Shown here piece after piece: positions 55,403-64,000 of a DNA stretch of 64,000 nucleotides; within the stretch, counting starts at the first letter, position 1; every line of letters begins with the position of its first letter. Source of the stretch: Uranotaenia lowii. Its lineage: Eukaryota; Arthropoda; Insecta; Diptera; Culicidae. The notes beneath the pieces are model-generated. The model saw only the letters and a program-made list of their open reading frames with translations. It did no database searches and had not been told where the DNA came from. The stretch lies in NCBI RefSeq assembly GCF_029784155.1, contig NC_073691.1, positions 122,698,714 to 122,762,713 on the forward strand. The letters run 5' to 3'. A program made the position numbers and the translations under genes.

Positions 55403-56946
55403 TCTATATATATAAAAAGCAATTTCTGTGGGTTGGTTTGTTTGTTTGTTTGTTTGTCCTCTATAGACTCAGCCGTTTTAAGAGCTATAGGTTTGAAATT
55501 TGGCATGGATGCTCATTAGGACCAGGAATGATGAAAAATGTTTTCAGATTTTCGGATGACCCCTTCTGAAGGGGGTCGTCTATACAAGACAAATATTGTT
55601 TTCGTGTTTTTCACGTCACTTTACGTCGGATCGTGATGAAAATGTGCACATGAGGATTTTGAGAGATGGGAAATCGATTTCAGGTATTGAATTTTTGGGT
55701 CAGGGGTCGGCAAAAGGGGTCGTCCATTTTAATTTTTCAATATGATTGAGATATTGACGTTAGTGTACATCGGATTGAGATAAAAATTTGTGCTCGGATG
55801 GTTTTAGAGAGGGGCAATCGATTGCCGGTATCAAATTTTGTGTGTGGGGCCAGCCAAAGGGGGCGTCCATATTCACTGTTAGCTATTTTTGTTATACTGA
55901 CGTTATTATACATTGGATTCAGATGAAAATTGGTACACGAGAGTTTTGAATGATAAGCAATCGATTCCAGTTATCGAATTCAGTGTAAGATGTCGGCAAA
56001 AGGGGTTGTCCATATCAACTTTTCAATATTTTTGTGATATTGACGTTATTATTCATCGGATTGAGAAGAAAATTTGCGCTCGGATATTTTTAGGGACACG
56101 CAATCGATTGCCGGTATCAAATACTGTATTAGAGGCAAGTCAAAGGGGTCGTCCATATTAACTGTTCGCTATTTTTGCGATATTGACGTGATTATACATT
56201 GGATTCAGATGAAAATTGGTACACGAAAATTTGGAATGATGTACAAACGATTCCAGTTATCAAATTTTGTGTAAGGGACCGACAAAAGGGGTCATCCATA
56301 CTACCTTTTCAGTTTTTTTGTGATATTGACGTTATTATACATCGGATGGACATGAAAATTTGCAAATAGAAGTTATTAAGGACATTGATTCTAATTATCC
56401 AATTATCGGTCAGGGGTCGGCCAAAGAGGACGTCCATATTAACTATTCACTGTTTTTTTTTGCGATTTGACGTTATTATGCAATGGATCGGTTTGAAAAT
56501 TTACACACGGGAGTTTTGAAGGAAGGGCAATCAATTTCAGAGATCAAAATTCGGAAAAGAGGCCACTGATCTGCAACGATCGAGTCGAAATTTATACACG
56601 GTTTATTGGGGTTGGAACGGTCAGTTGATTTCTGATTTCAATATTTGTATCAAACGACAAACTCTTAAATTTGCTTTGCAATAATTACGTGAGTTTGTAT
56701 CGCATCGAAACGAAAACTCATAAACTGAGATATTTTGACACGGTCAATTGATTCCTGATTTCAAATTTAGTAGCAAACGACAATAAAGTGAACGTACATA
56801 TAACGTGTTCAACATTTTTGCAATTATTTTTTAAAAAGAGCATTCGGAATGGCATCTGGAAAATGCCTGTAAATTGACATTCATTCGAACTGTTCATGGC
56901 ATATTCTGAATTGGAAGCGAAACGGAGTTCGTATAGGATCAGCTAG
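55403..56946 (+). mobile_element. Helitron-like non-autonomous element
   Basis: Starts TCTATATATATAAAAAGC, ends GGATCAGCTAG, and sits exactly between A (55402) and T (56947), as Helitrons do. The 3' end has a CTAG terminus preceded by a small hairpin (CGAA...TTCG around 56920-56931). There is no Rep/helicase frame, so it is non-autonomous. About seven tandem units fill the middle. Confidence 0.75.
55540..56570 (+). repeat. Minisatellite inside the Helitron-like element
   Basis: About seven imperfect units of roughly 140-150 bp. Each contains GGGGTCGTCCATATTAAC, GATATTGACGTTATTATACA, TCGGATTGAGATGAAAATT and a GGCAATCGATT-like block. Divergence between units is moderate. Short open frames here (for example near 55913) are by-products of the repeat. 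Confidence 0.8.
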
Positions 56947-57184
56947 TCATGTTCATAATAAAACTTAAATTCGGAAAAGTTAATTTCTTGGATTTTTTTT
57001 GGTTTAGCCAGGAAAAAAGTCGCACTTTGAAGGTTTTACATTCTCACTTATAAAGGTTTTGTCATAGGTTTTGTGTTATCAGTCTCGTTTGAACTACGGT
57101 ACGTTGCACATCGTGTGTGTGAGCTGAATCGAAATCTAATTTATTTTTCTTCTCTCCTTCCACACGCTATTGTCGAGCGGTGCA

Positions 57185-58357
57185 ATGACCCACAACGATA
57201 CACCAAGGTCATCGAAAAATGAAGTTCGAGTGCGGAAATATCACGAAAATTATGCTGGGCCATATCTCGTTATGGCTGAAACAAATGTCGGAAATATATC
57301 TGCTGCGAAGATTGCTAAAAGTCTGGTGAAGAAATTTGGTGACGATTTTATACGTGCTATGCCGGTTTCTAAAACCAAAATGAAAATTTTGATGCGATCG
57401 AGGGATGCTGCTAATGAAATAGCAGGCATCGGTACCTCAAATGAAGTGCGTTTTTTTATCCCCCAACGGCTGGTGGAGTGCCTTGGGGTAGCCTATATTG
57501 AGCCGGATATTTGTGATGAAGAATTGAAGTTTGCTAATGCGTACGATAAACGCAAGTCGAATCAAGTTGATAACCCGGAGATAGTTCATGCTCGTCGTGT
57601 GCTTAGAAAATTAGCTGATGATAAAGAGGAAGCCCTGTTTACGGTGATTTTTACTTTCGCTGGGCAGAGTTTACCTACTCACATCGAGTTGAATAGAGTG
57701 CTTTATTCTGTTAAGCAGTACATTTATCCTGTCCGCCAGTGTGGTAACTGCTGGCGCTTGGGACATGATAAAAAAGGATGCAAGAGTGCTAAACGCTGTA
57801 ACCAATGCTTGGAGCAAGTGGGCGGCGAAGATCATGCATGTGAAAATAGTGAGCCCCAGTGCGTTAACTGTTTGGGCTCCCATCGGGCCAATGATCACAA
57901 GCTTTGTCCGAAAATAATTCAAAAAAAGAAAACCGATAAAGAGCGGCGCGACACTTTTTCACAAGGACGTGTCGATTGGTTTTGTGGAACAACTTCAAAT
58001 GAATCATCAAACTCACTAACTATCATCTCCCAACCAACAACAAAATCCACCGTGGCAGTTGCTTGCCAAACAAGTAATGTTGACAAGAATGGGTCTAATC
58101 CTTCCAGCAAACGTCGTCATAATGTCGATTCGGACGATGAGCTTCCCCAACTTGAAGTTAACATTTCTGACGGGGTTTGCGATTCGATCCGATCGACGAT
58201 TGAATCTACTGAGGTCATCGATATCGTTGCAGAGGCTCTGGAAGTTCCTGAGGAAGATGTTGAAACTCGACAAAAAATTCAACAAATGGTTTTGGAGAGA
58301 ATTTCGGATGTTGTAAGTGATAAAATGAAAGGATATTTTGCTAATCTCAGATTATGA
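57185..58357 (+). CDS. ORF1: Non-LTR retrotransposon ORF1 (Gag-like, CCHC knuckles)
   Basis: 390 residues from the ATG at 57185; five more codons upstream are open but lack an ATG. It would bind the element RNA and form the ribonucleoprotein. A basic N-terminus is followed by an RRM-like region with PVSKTKMKILMRSRD and FFIPQRLVECLGVAY. Then come three consecutive Cys/His knuckles at about residues 190-245: CGNCWRLGHDKKGC, CNQCLEQVGGEDHAC and CVNCLGSHRANDHKLCP. An acidic C-terminal tail ends in a coiled-coil-like segment. The stop overlaps the ORF2 start as ATGA. Confidence 0.9.
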   Translation: MTHNDTPRSSKNEVRVRKYHENYAGPYLVMAETNVGNISAAKIAKSLVKKFGDDFIRAMPVSKTKMKILMRSRDAANEIAGIGTSNEVRFFIPQRLVECLGVAYIEPDICDEELKFANAYDKRKSNQVDNPEIVHARRVLRKLADDKEEALFTVIFTFAGQSLPTHIELNRVLYSVKQYIYPVRQCGNCWRLGHDKKGCKSAKRCNQCLEQVGGEDHACENSEPQCVNCLGSHRANDHKLCPKIIQKKKTDKERRDTFSQGRVDWFCGTTSNESSNSLTIISQPTTKSTVAVACQTSNVDKNGSNPSSKRRHNVDSDDELPQLEVNISDGVCDSIRSTIESTEVIDIVAEALEVPEEDVETRQKIQQMVLERISDVVSDKMKGYFANLRL

Positions 58358-61300
58358 AAAACACCACACCGAGCACTTTAACAGCCACCGTTCCTCTGCA
58401 ATGTCTACAATGGAATTGTAGAGGGATAAATAGTAAACGCTCATCTTTAATCCAGCTCATAAATACACACAATATCAATATTTCGCTTTTGAGTGAAACA
58501 CATCTCGACAATCACACAAACTTTAGTCTACCGCAGCACACCATTTTTCGTAAAGATCACAGACGAAACTCGATGGGCGTAGCCATCGCGATTCGTTCAG
58601 AACTGAATCCCGTAGCATTTCCTATTGCACTGTCAGCGGATATTCAAGCCGTTGCCTGCCAGATCAAATACATCTCCGGGTTGATCACTATTGTATCTGT
58701 GTACATACACCCGCAAGCCAACATATCGCAGACTCAGTTTGATAATTTTTTATCAACCGTTCCGAAACCGTGCATCATTGGAGGAGACTTTAACGCAAAA
58801 CATCACCTATGGGGAAGCGATCATGGAAACACACGTGGAGACCGTCTTCATCAAGCCATCGAAACATCTCATCTCGTCATTCTCAACAATGGTCAGCCAA
58901 CTAGGTTTGATGTAAACCGGTCGTGGGGCGCAATTGATATCACGCTGGTTTCTTCGAGCCTTAGTTTGTGCTTCGACTGGGAGGTTTTGGATTCACCAAA
59001 TGGAAGCGATCATTTTCCGATAGTTTTTCATTCGAGTACTACATGCGCGATGAAATTCTACTCTGGAATCAATGTTCGGAAAATCGACTGGGAACGTTTT
59101 ACCGGAAGCCTCGAGGAATCATTCGTCGAAAATGGAGAACCGGATAGCTTTGATGTCTTCTTTGAGCTGATTTGGCAAGCACTGCGCAGATCCTGTCCAT
59201 CAGTAAACTCGAACCACACTCGCCGAATACCGCAACCCTATTGGGACGAAGAGCTAACAGAAGCGAAGAAAGCCACCAGAGTTGCTTTCCGCGCTTGGAA
59301 ACGAGAGCTGTCAACCGAAGCTTACGAAGGGTACGCTAATACAGAACGAAGGTTCAGAAATTTGGTACGCGAGAAGAAGAGGAAAAGTTGGCAACATTTT
59401 TGTGATAGTTGTGATAGTTCTACGTCCCTCACAACCTTATGGAGGATGGCTAGAAGATTCAAAGGGCGCGGAGAGCCATCAAAAAACCTTAGAATTTCGG
59501 ACAATTTGGCCAACGATGTTTTGGACAAGTTGGCTCCCTCATCTGCCAAAAATCCACCCCTGGCTTTTCTACAATGTTCGTGTTGCCCTCAAACTGGTTT
59601 ACCATTCTCAGTATCGGATATTCAAGCAGTTTTAAAAATCGGTAAAGATTCGGCTCCTGGTTTGGATGGTGTTCCATATTCCGTCATAAATCATCTCCCA
59701 TGGGCGGCGCTTAGTCAGTTGCGAAAAATCTATTGCCAAATTTTTGCTTCAGGAAGAATTCCGGAAAGCTGGAAAACCTTTAAAATTGTACCGATTCCTA
59801 AAAGTGGTCATGATCCGATTTCTCCTTCTGCTGTTCGCCCAATCGCGTTAGCTTCATGTTTTCGCAAAGTGTATGAACTCATAATCAAAGATCGACTAGA
59901 ACATTTCATCGAAAACAACAACTTATTCCCTTCAGCTATCAACGGTTTTAGGAAAGGACGAGGAACAATGGATGCGTTGTTTCCCCTGATTAATGAAGCT
60001 TCTTTAGCTTTGAAAAGAAGAGAGCATGTGGTGATATGTAGCCTCGATATCAAAGCCGCCTACGACAACGTGGAAATTAATGTTCTGGTCCGCGAATTAC
60101 GCTCATTAACAGTCCCTGAATGCCTAGTAAGAAGTATCTTCCATCTTTTTGAAGAAAGGAATTTGTGCATTTCAAATGGATTAGATTCAATATCTAGGAC
60201 AACGTGGAAAGGCCTTCCTCAGGGATCTCCACTAAGTCCGTTATGCTTTAATGTTGTGATCAGTGGATTGATCAACAGTGTCCCTCCTGATGTGATAACC
60301 GTAAATTACGCCGATGACACAACAATTGCTGTAAGAGGAACCTCGCTGGAGCATAGTTGCGAATCTCTCCAAAGGGCAGTGGATATAGTTGTGGAAAATA
60401 TTTTCGACCTTGGGTTAGAACTTTCGCCCACGAAATGTAAGTGCCTTCTGATCTCGACACAACAATGCGATAATCCCCCAGAAATAAATATCGGCGGTTG
60501 CACTTTGGAATACGTCAGATCCCTGAGGTTACTCGGCATGTACCTCACACGAAATCTGTCGTGGTCGTGTCATATTAGAGAGGTACAAAAACGTACGGCT
60601 CCGTATCTTAACTTTCTACGAAGCATATCGGGCCAGTCATGGGGAGCACATCCAGCAGCAATGTTAGCTATTTTCAAGTCATGTGTGAGATCAATATTGG
60701 AATACGGTTCCATATTTATGACGGAGTTAACACAAAAAGAAGCCATCGTTTTGGATAGACTACAATGGGCAGGAATTCGAATCTGTTTGGGCTCCACAAA
60801 AACCACCCACACAGGTTCACTCGAAGTGATGGCTGGTATTATTCCGCTGCAACAAAGAAGAGAACTTGCTGTCATGCGTTTTGTAAATAAAAGAGCGTCA
60901 CTTTCTTCTTGGCATGGTCAATACTCCAGACCGATCTTGGAAGGTGGCTTAGTGGCTACGGGAATACACCGCGCCATAAGAATGCTTAACGAATTTATTC
61001 CACTTGAACAGCCTCTAAATAATCTCCCATGCTACATGGTCAACCGTGAAGTTGTAAGAACAATAATATCCATTGATCTCACTGTTAAACGGTTATGTTC
61101 AGAACACCAGAACTCATCGGCAGCTGATTTGGTTTCAAACTATCTCTTGGAAGTGTATGCCAACGCGAAAATCTTGGCAACTGACGGGTCGAAAGATATA
61201 CACGGCACAGGTTATGCTGTGGTAAATAGTTTTGGAGCGCCTGCAGAAGGGATCAAACTCGACAGTAAAGCATCAGTTTATATGGCAGAGCTTCTAGCAA

Positions 61301-62022
61301 TCAGGCATGCTGCGAAAATGATCGTAAGCCTTCCTGTTGCTCAGTATATTATTCTAACCGATAGTTTGAGTTGTCTCACGAGCCTTCAAAAAATCAACAT
61401 CAATCAAAAATATCCCGTTGCTTGGTACGATATAAAAGCTTCCATTCTTGAAGGACAAAGAATGGGGCACGAGATCCATCTGATATGGGTTCCGTCTCAC
61501 AGAGGTATTCCAATGAACGAGTTGGCAGATCAAGAGGCGAAAAGTGCGTGCATCAATGGTGGTACAGCAGATTATATTTTAACATCATTCGACATCCAGT
61601 TTCCGATTCGGCGTACAACAGTGCACAAATGGCAAGCAAAGTGGAATGCAGGAACTAAAGGACGTTTCTGTCACAGCATCATCTCTAACGTTTCGCTCCA
61701 ACCATGGTTTAGTAGCTTGGATCTCAACCGCAGACAAATTGTAATCCTTTCCAAATTAATATCAAATCATTCACGGCTCCCTGCTCATCTGACTAGAAAT
61801 GGTATCCTATTGGACGCGACGTGCAGTTGTGGCGAATCCATCGCAGATCCTGATCACATTATCTTCGCATGCAGCAGATCTGAAAATCTTCGTAGACCTA
61901 TTTGGCGAATTTTAATGAAAAAAGGAATTCCACCCGATATTCATTTGATACTAAAAAAGAAAGACATTGAATTATATAAAACGATAGCTAATTTTGTAAT
62001 TGAATGTAAAATAGACATGTAA
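58354..62022 (+). CDS. ORF2: Non-LTR retrotransposon ORF2 (endonuclease-RT-RNase H)
   Basis: 1222 residues. An APE-type endonuclease occupies about residues 15-225 (LQWNCRGINSKR, GGDFNAKHHLWGS near 142, GSDHFPIVFH near 225). The reverse transcriptase has NGFRKGRGTMDALFPL near 530, LDIKAAYDNV near 563, GLPQGSPLSP near 619 and catalytic NYADDT near 651. A C-terminal RNase H has ATDGSKDIHGTGYAV near 941, then MAELLAIRHA, ILTDSLSCL and VPSHRGIPMNELADQEAK. A zinc-like CSCGESIADPDHIIFAC block lies near 1154. The RNase H domain and layout place it in the I group (I/LOA/R1-like). Translation is probably by termination-reinitiation at ATGA. No disabling change is seen. Confidence 0.93.
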   Translation: MKNTTPSTLTATVPLQCLQWNCRGINSKRSSLIQLINTHNINISLLSETHLDNHTNFSLPQHTIFRKDHRRNSMGVAIAIRSELNPVAFPIALSADIQAVACQIKYISGLITIVSVYIHPQANISQTQFDNFLSTVPKPCIIGGDFNAKHHLWGSDHGNTRGDRLHQAIETSHLVILNNGQPTRFDVNRSWGAIDITLVSSSLSLCFDWEVLDSPNGSDHFPIVFHSSTTCAMKFYSGINVRKIDWERFTGSLEESFVENGEPDSFDVFFELIWQALRRSCPSVNSNHTRRIPQPYWDEELTEAKKATRVAFRAWKRELSTEAYEGYANTERRFRNLVREKKRKSWQHFCDSCDSSTSLTTLWRMARRFKGRGEPSKNLRISDNLANDVLDKLAPSSAKNPPLAFLQCSCCPQTGLPFSVSDIQAVLKIGKDSAPGLDGVPYSVINHLPWAALSQLRKIYCQIFASGRIPESWKTFKIVPIPKSGHDPISPSAVRPIALASCFRKVYELIIKDRLEHFIENNNLFPSAINGFRKGRGTMDALFPLINEASLALKRREHVVICSLDIKAAYDNVEINVLVRELRSLTVPECLVRSIFHLFEERNLCISNGLDSISRTTWKGLPQGSPLSPLCFNVVISGLINSVPPDVITVNYADDTTIAVRGTSLEHSCESLQRAVDIVVENIFDLGLELSPTKCKCLLISTQQCDNPPEINIGGCTLEYVRSLRLLGMYLTRNLSWSCHIREVQKRTAPYLNFLRSISGQSWGAHPAAMLAIFKSCVRSILEYGSIFMTELTQKEAIVLDRLQWAGIRICLGSTKTTHTGSLEVMAGIIPLQQRRELAVMRFVNKRASLSSWHGQYSRPILEGGLVATGIHRAIRMLNEFIPLEQPLNNLPCYMVNREVVRTIISIDLTVKRLCSEHQNSSAADLVSNYLLEVYANAKILATDGSKDIHGTGYAVVNSFGAPAEGIKLDSKASVYMAELLAIRHAAKMIVSLPVAQYIILTDSLSCLTSLQKININQKYPVAWYDIKASILEGQRMGHEIHLIWVPSHRGIPMNELADQEAKSACINGGTADYILTSFDIQFPIRRTTVHKWQAKWNAGTKGRFCHSIISNVSLQPWFSSLDLNRRQIVILSKLISNHSRLPAHLTRNGILLDATCSCGESIADPDHIIFACSRSENLRRPIWRILMKKGIPPDIHLILKKKDIELYKTIANFVIECKIDM

Positions 62023-62059
62023 GTAGAAGAGTAATTAACACTTGGCCGGTTATGTTATA

Positions 62060-62106
62060 GAGGTAAAGCCAATAAAAAAAATTAAAAAAAAAAAAAAAAA
62101 AAAAAA
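62060..62106 (+). other. 3' end and poly(A) tail of the I-group element
   Basis: GCCAATAAAAAAAATT then a pure A run up to the target duplication; AATAAA at about 62070 can act as a poly(A) signal. Confidence 0.8.
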
Positions 62107-62120
62107 AGGTTTTGTGTTAT

Positions 62121-63460
62121 AAAAAGCATGGGATCTGGCGATTTCTCTCAATAAAGGAAGTTTTCTCACTCTCTCTTTTTGTAGCGGTACCCCTGCAGTA
62201 AAAAGTTCACCCACCGTTTTGGTAAGCAGCGTAGTTTATCGTGTATATCTAATTCTATCGTAAAGTGCTAACCAAACCATCTTCTGTAGTTTTTTTTGCT
62301 TCGAAAAGAAACCTTCAGTATCATACACAAACTGCTGTATTCAGTACAATAAGTAATTTATCACTAACAGCCTTCTATTGCTGATCAGACCTATCGTCAG
62401 AATTTGCCCTTGAAGTAAGAGAGAGAAGAACACATTGTATGTATAGGTACAATCATCAACTAAGGTTTAATGGCTTTTAATAAATTACAGCTATAAAGCA
62501 TCATCTAAACATTTATCGAGGTTCGACTGTAACACTAAATAATTAATGAACCCATTTTATTATTTTAAAAGCATTCTTCGAACTCCTTCAAAAATTTAGT
62601 GTTGCTGTGAGTTTTGAATTTAGTTTAATTTAGTTGACATGTTTTGAAGATAAATGCATGGACTCATATGTTATCACATTTTTGGAGGTTTTATTTTACG
62701 GTATAACTCAGCCTCGTTATGTTAAGTTCAGAAAATATATGTTAAACATTTTTCAAACAACTGTTAAATAAAAACATGAATAATATGAATGAATTTATCG
62801 CGTTCGTGATACAATTTAAGAAGTCATTATCTTCGAGTTCATATTATCTTTGACAAATACATTAACCAAAATTTAAAAAAAAAAGAAAAGATTCATGAAA
62901 AACATTTTTGAACTTTTAGGAATCATTTAAAAATAAGTATTTTTAAACATATGTCCCATACTGTACAGATGTTTTAAATTCTTGTAAGAAATTTAAGCCT
63001 CGATTGAGTCTTATTCAACAGTTCATCAAAACAACTATAAGCAGTCCAATGCCAAAACGACGGATTAATCGCCAAAATTAATCGTACAATTTGTAGTCAA
63101 AAGGTGAAAATACCAGAAACAAGTTTTCGTCCATATCGGTCCAAACTGGTTTTTTCGCATTCACTGCAGAAGCTTCTCACTGCCACGCTATTATTTGCCA
63201 AGAAAACAGTGTCCTATCTTTGCTAGCGAAAAATTGCGACGCAAAATATTGCATCAGTGTGTGGTGATTGGGAGGAAATGAACTCCCAATATCGGACGTT
63301 CCATATGGCCAACAATGCACTAGAGTGATTGGCGAAAGTCCTGTTTTCCAGCGCTTCGGATTATAGCGTAACGATATACTTTTGTTGCATTCGGATGATT
63401 CATGGGGAATGTTTACATCTAGAGCGAAAAAGTACTATTTGTTTTCTAGAATAAACATGT
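62121..63460 (-). other. BNIP3 intron 1, end adjacent to exon 1
   Basis: AT-rich intron next to the exon 1 donor. Only short open frames; no gene or bounded element is seen. Confidence 0.5.
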
Positions 63461-63466
63461 ACTCAC

Positions 63467-63506
63467 CACCAAGCAGATCTTCGCTGGTTTTTGATGTCGT
63501 CGACAT
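63467..63506 (-). CDS. BNIP3: BNIP3-like mitophagy receptor, exon 1 (start)
   Basis: A 40-base coding exon: ATG TCG ACG ... CTT GGT G followed by donor GTGAGTAC. It encodes MSTTSKTSEDLLG and contributes one base to the Glu codon completed by exon 2, giving a continuous N-terminus just ahead of the LIR motif. A stop-free, GC-rich leader with no other ATG in frame precedes it. The exon is far from exon 2 (27.9 kb), but phase, splice sites and the expected N-terminal length agree. Confidence 0.8.
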
Positions 63507-63770
63507 CTTCCTCGAATCACTGGTGTTCAAATTGATAGATTTAAACATTTCAACCCCGTTTTTCTTTGTCTGGAATGTCGAATCGGGCGATGCGGCCGTG
63601 GATTGACCCAAGATGCTGGTGCACTCGCAAGGGAAAAATCAATTCTACTGCTTCTCCACTGGGCTCTATATTCGTAAACAAAGACGTGGCCTGGACGCGG
63701 TGTACGTGAAATTTCGTACGTAGTCACCTTCGTCGACGACGGAAAACCGATCAGAAGGAACTGTATATAA
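63507..63770 (-). promoter_or_regulatory. Candidate BNIP3 5' UTR and TATA box
   Basis: On the minus strand TTTATATACAG (63761-63771) is a TATA-like box about 260 bases upstream of the start codon. Transcription would begin near 63735, giving a GC-richer 5' UTR of about 230 bases. No clear initiator was seen, and a further upstream non-coding exon cannot be excluded. Confidence 0.35.
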
Positions 63771-64000
63771 ACAAAGCACTCACACAAACGCACTTTGGAT
63801 ACTTGGAGAATCAACGCGCAATTTACAATTGAAAAATACACCCACACGCATACACTTTAACGTAAGCTGCTGTTTACGTTGATCCAGCTCCCCTAAAGGA
63901 AGGTTTTTTTTCGTTTCGAAAGGTAATATGTTTTCGCAATTTTATTGCCTGTGCTATTTTGCTTTTCAGGTAGCTTGGCTTTGTCAATGCAATTGGAAGC

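Larger units (their letters stand above)
57080..62106 (+). mobile_element. Full-length I-group non-LTR retrotransposon
   Basis: A 5.03-kb plus-strand element flanked by the perfect 14-bp duplication AGGTTTTGTGTTAT (57066-57079 and 62107-62120). It starts CAGTCTCG, preceded by T so that TCAGT forms an initiator-like site. It has a short 5' UTR, two intact overlapping frames and a poly(A) end. Complete 5' end, intact frames and a perfect duplication mark a recent and possibly active copy. Confidence 0.92.

Noticed and set aside
55913..56274. Open frames of 66-82 codons in the minisatellite
   Set aside because: They repeat with the minisatellite unit and contain no conserved domain.

Overview
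The window looks like an intron-rich, transposon-loaded stretch of an insect nuclear genome. It is most probably dipteran and plausibly mosquito; that is inferred from the kinds of mobile elements and from the host gene, with no species-level proof. There are no bacterial-type operons, rRNA genes or CRISPR arrays.

Only one conserved host gene is recognisable. It lies on the minus strand and spans nearly the whole window: a BNIP3/NIX-like mitophagy receptor. Four coding exons with consensus splice sites and matching phases are visible: exon 1 at 63467-63506 (start codon), exon 2 at 35319-35590 (LC3-interacting WxxL motif), exon 3 at 17160-17239 (conserved DWxWxW...SRP...PPK block) and exon 4 at 16921-17082 (membrane anchor). 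The last coding exon was not found and probably lies beyond base 1. Intron 1 is about 27.9 kb and intron 2 about 18.1 kb. Almost everything else in the window sits in these introns or in the intron after exon 4.

Layout, left to right. 1-8199: an AT microsatellite interrupted by an apparently complete endogenous errantivirus (Ty3/gypsy with env, minus strand, 452-8060) with identical 272-bp LTRs, a -1 frameshift site, a spliced env and an unexplained extra reading frame between pol and env. 8200-14783: an old dispersed repeat split by a 4.2-kb hAT-like element with about 800-bp terminal inverted repeats and an exon-like segment inside. 16921-17239: BNIP3 exons 4 and 3. 18550-25200: a mariner relic, a tRNA-headed SINE, palindromic MITEs, and a satellite whose monomers switch orientation at a central palindrome. 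28222-33423: an apparently intact Mag-type Ty3/gypsy element with identical 268-bp LTRs, inserted into a palindromic repeat. 34154-37458: SINEs and BNIP3 exon 2. 40560-42137: a SINE and a decayed Tc1/mariner element. 45950-48610: a decayed non-LTR retrotransposon. 48629-51590: two MITEs and a dispersed repeat. 55403-56946: a Helitron-like element carrying a minisatellite. 57080-62106: a full-length I-group non-LTR retrotransposon with a 14-bp target duplication. 63467-63770: BNIP3 exon 1, 5' UTR and a possible TATA box.

Three autonomous elements (errantivirus, Mag-type, I-group) keep full-length reading frames and identical or clean boundaries, so they are young and possibly still mobile. The most novel-looking items are the accessory reading frame of the errantivirus, the long-TIR hAT element with its exon-like cargo, and the head-to-head satellite. 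Nothing here looks like a new enzymatic or defence system; the interest is in nested element architecture inside a mitophagy gene.
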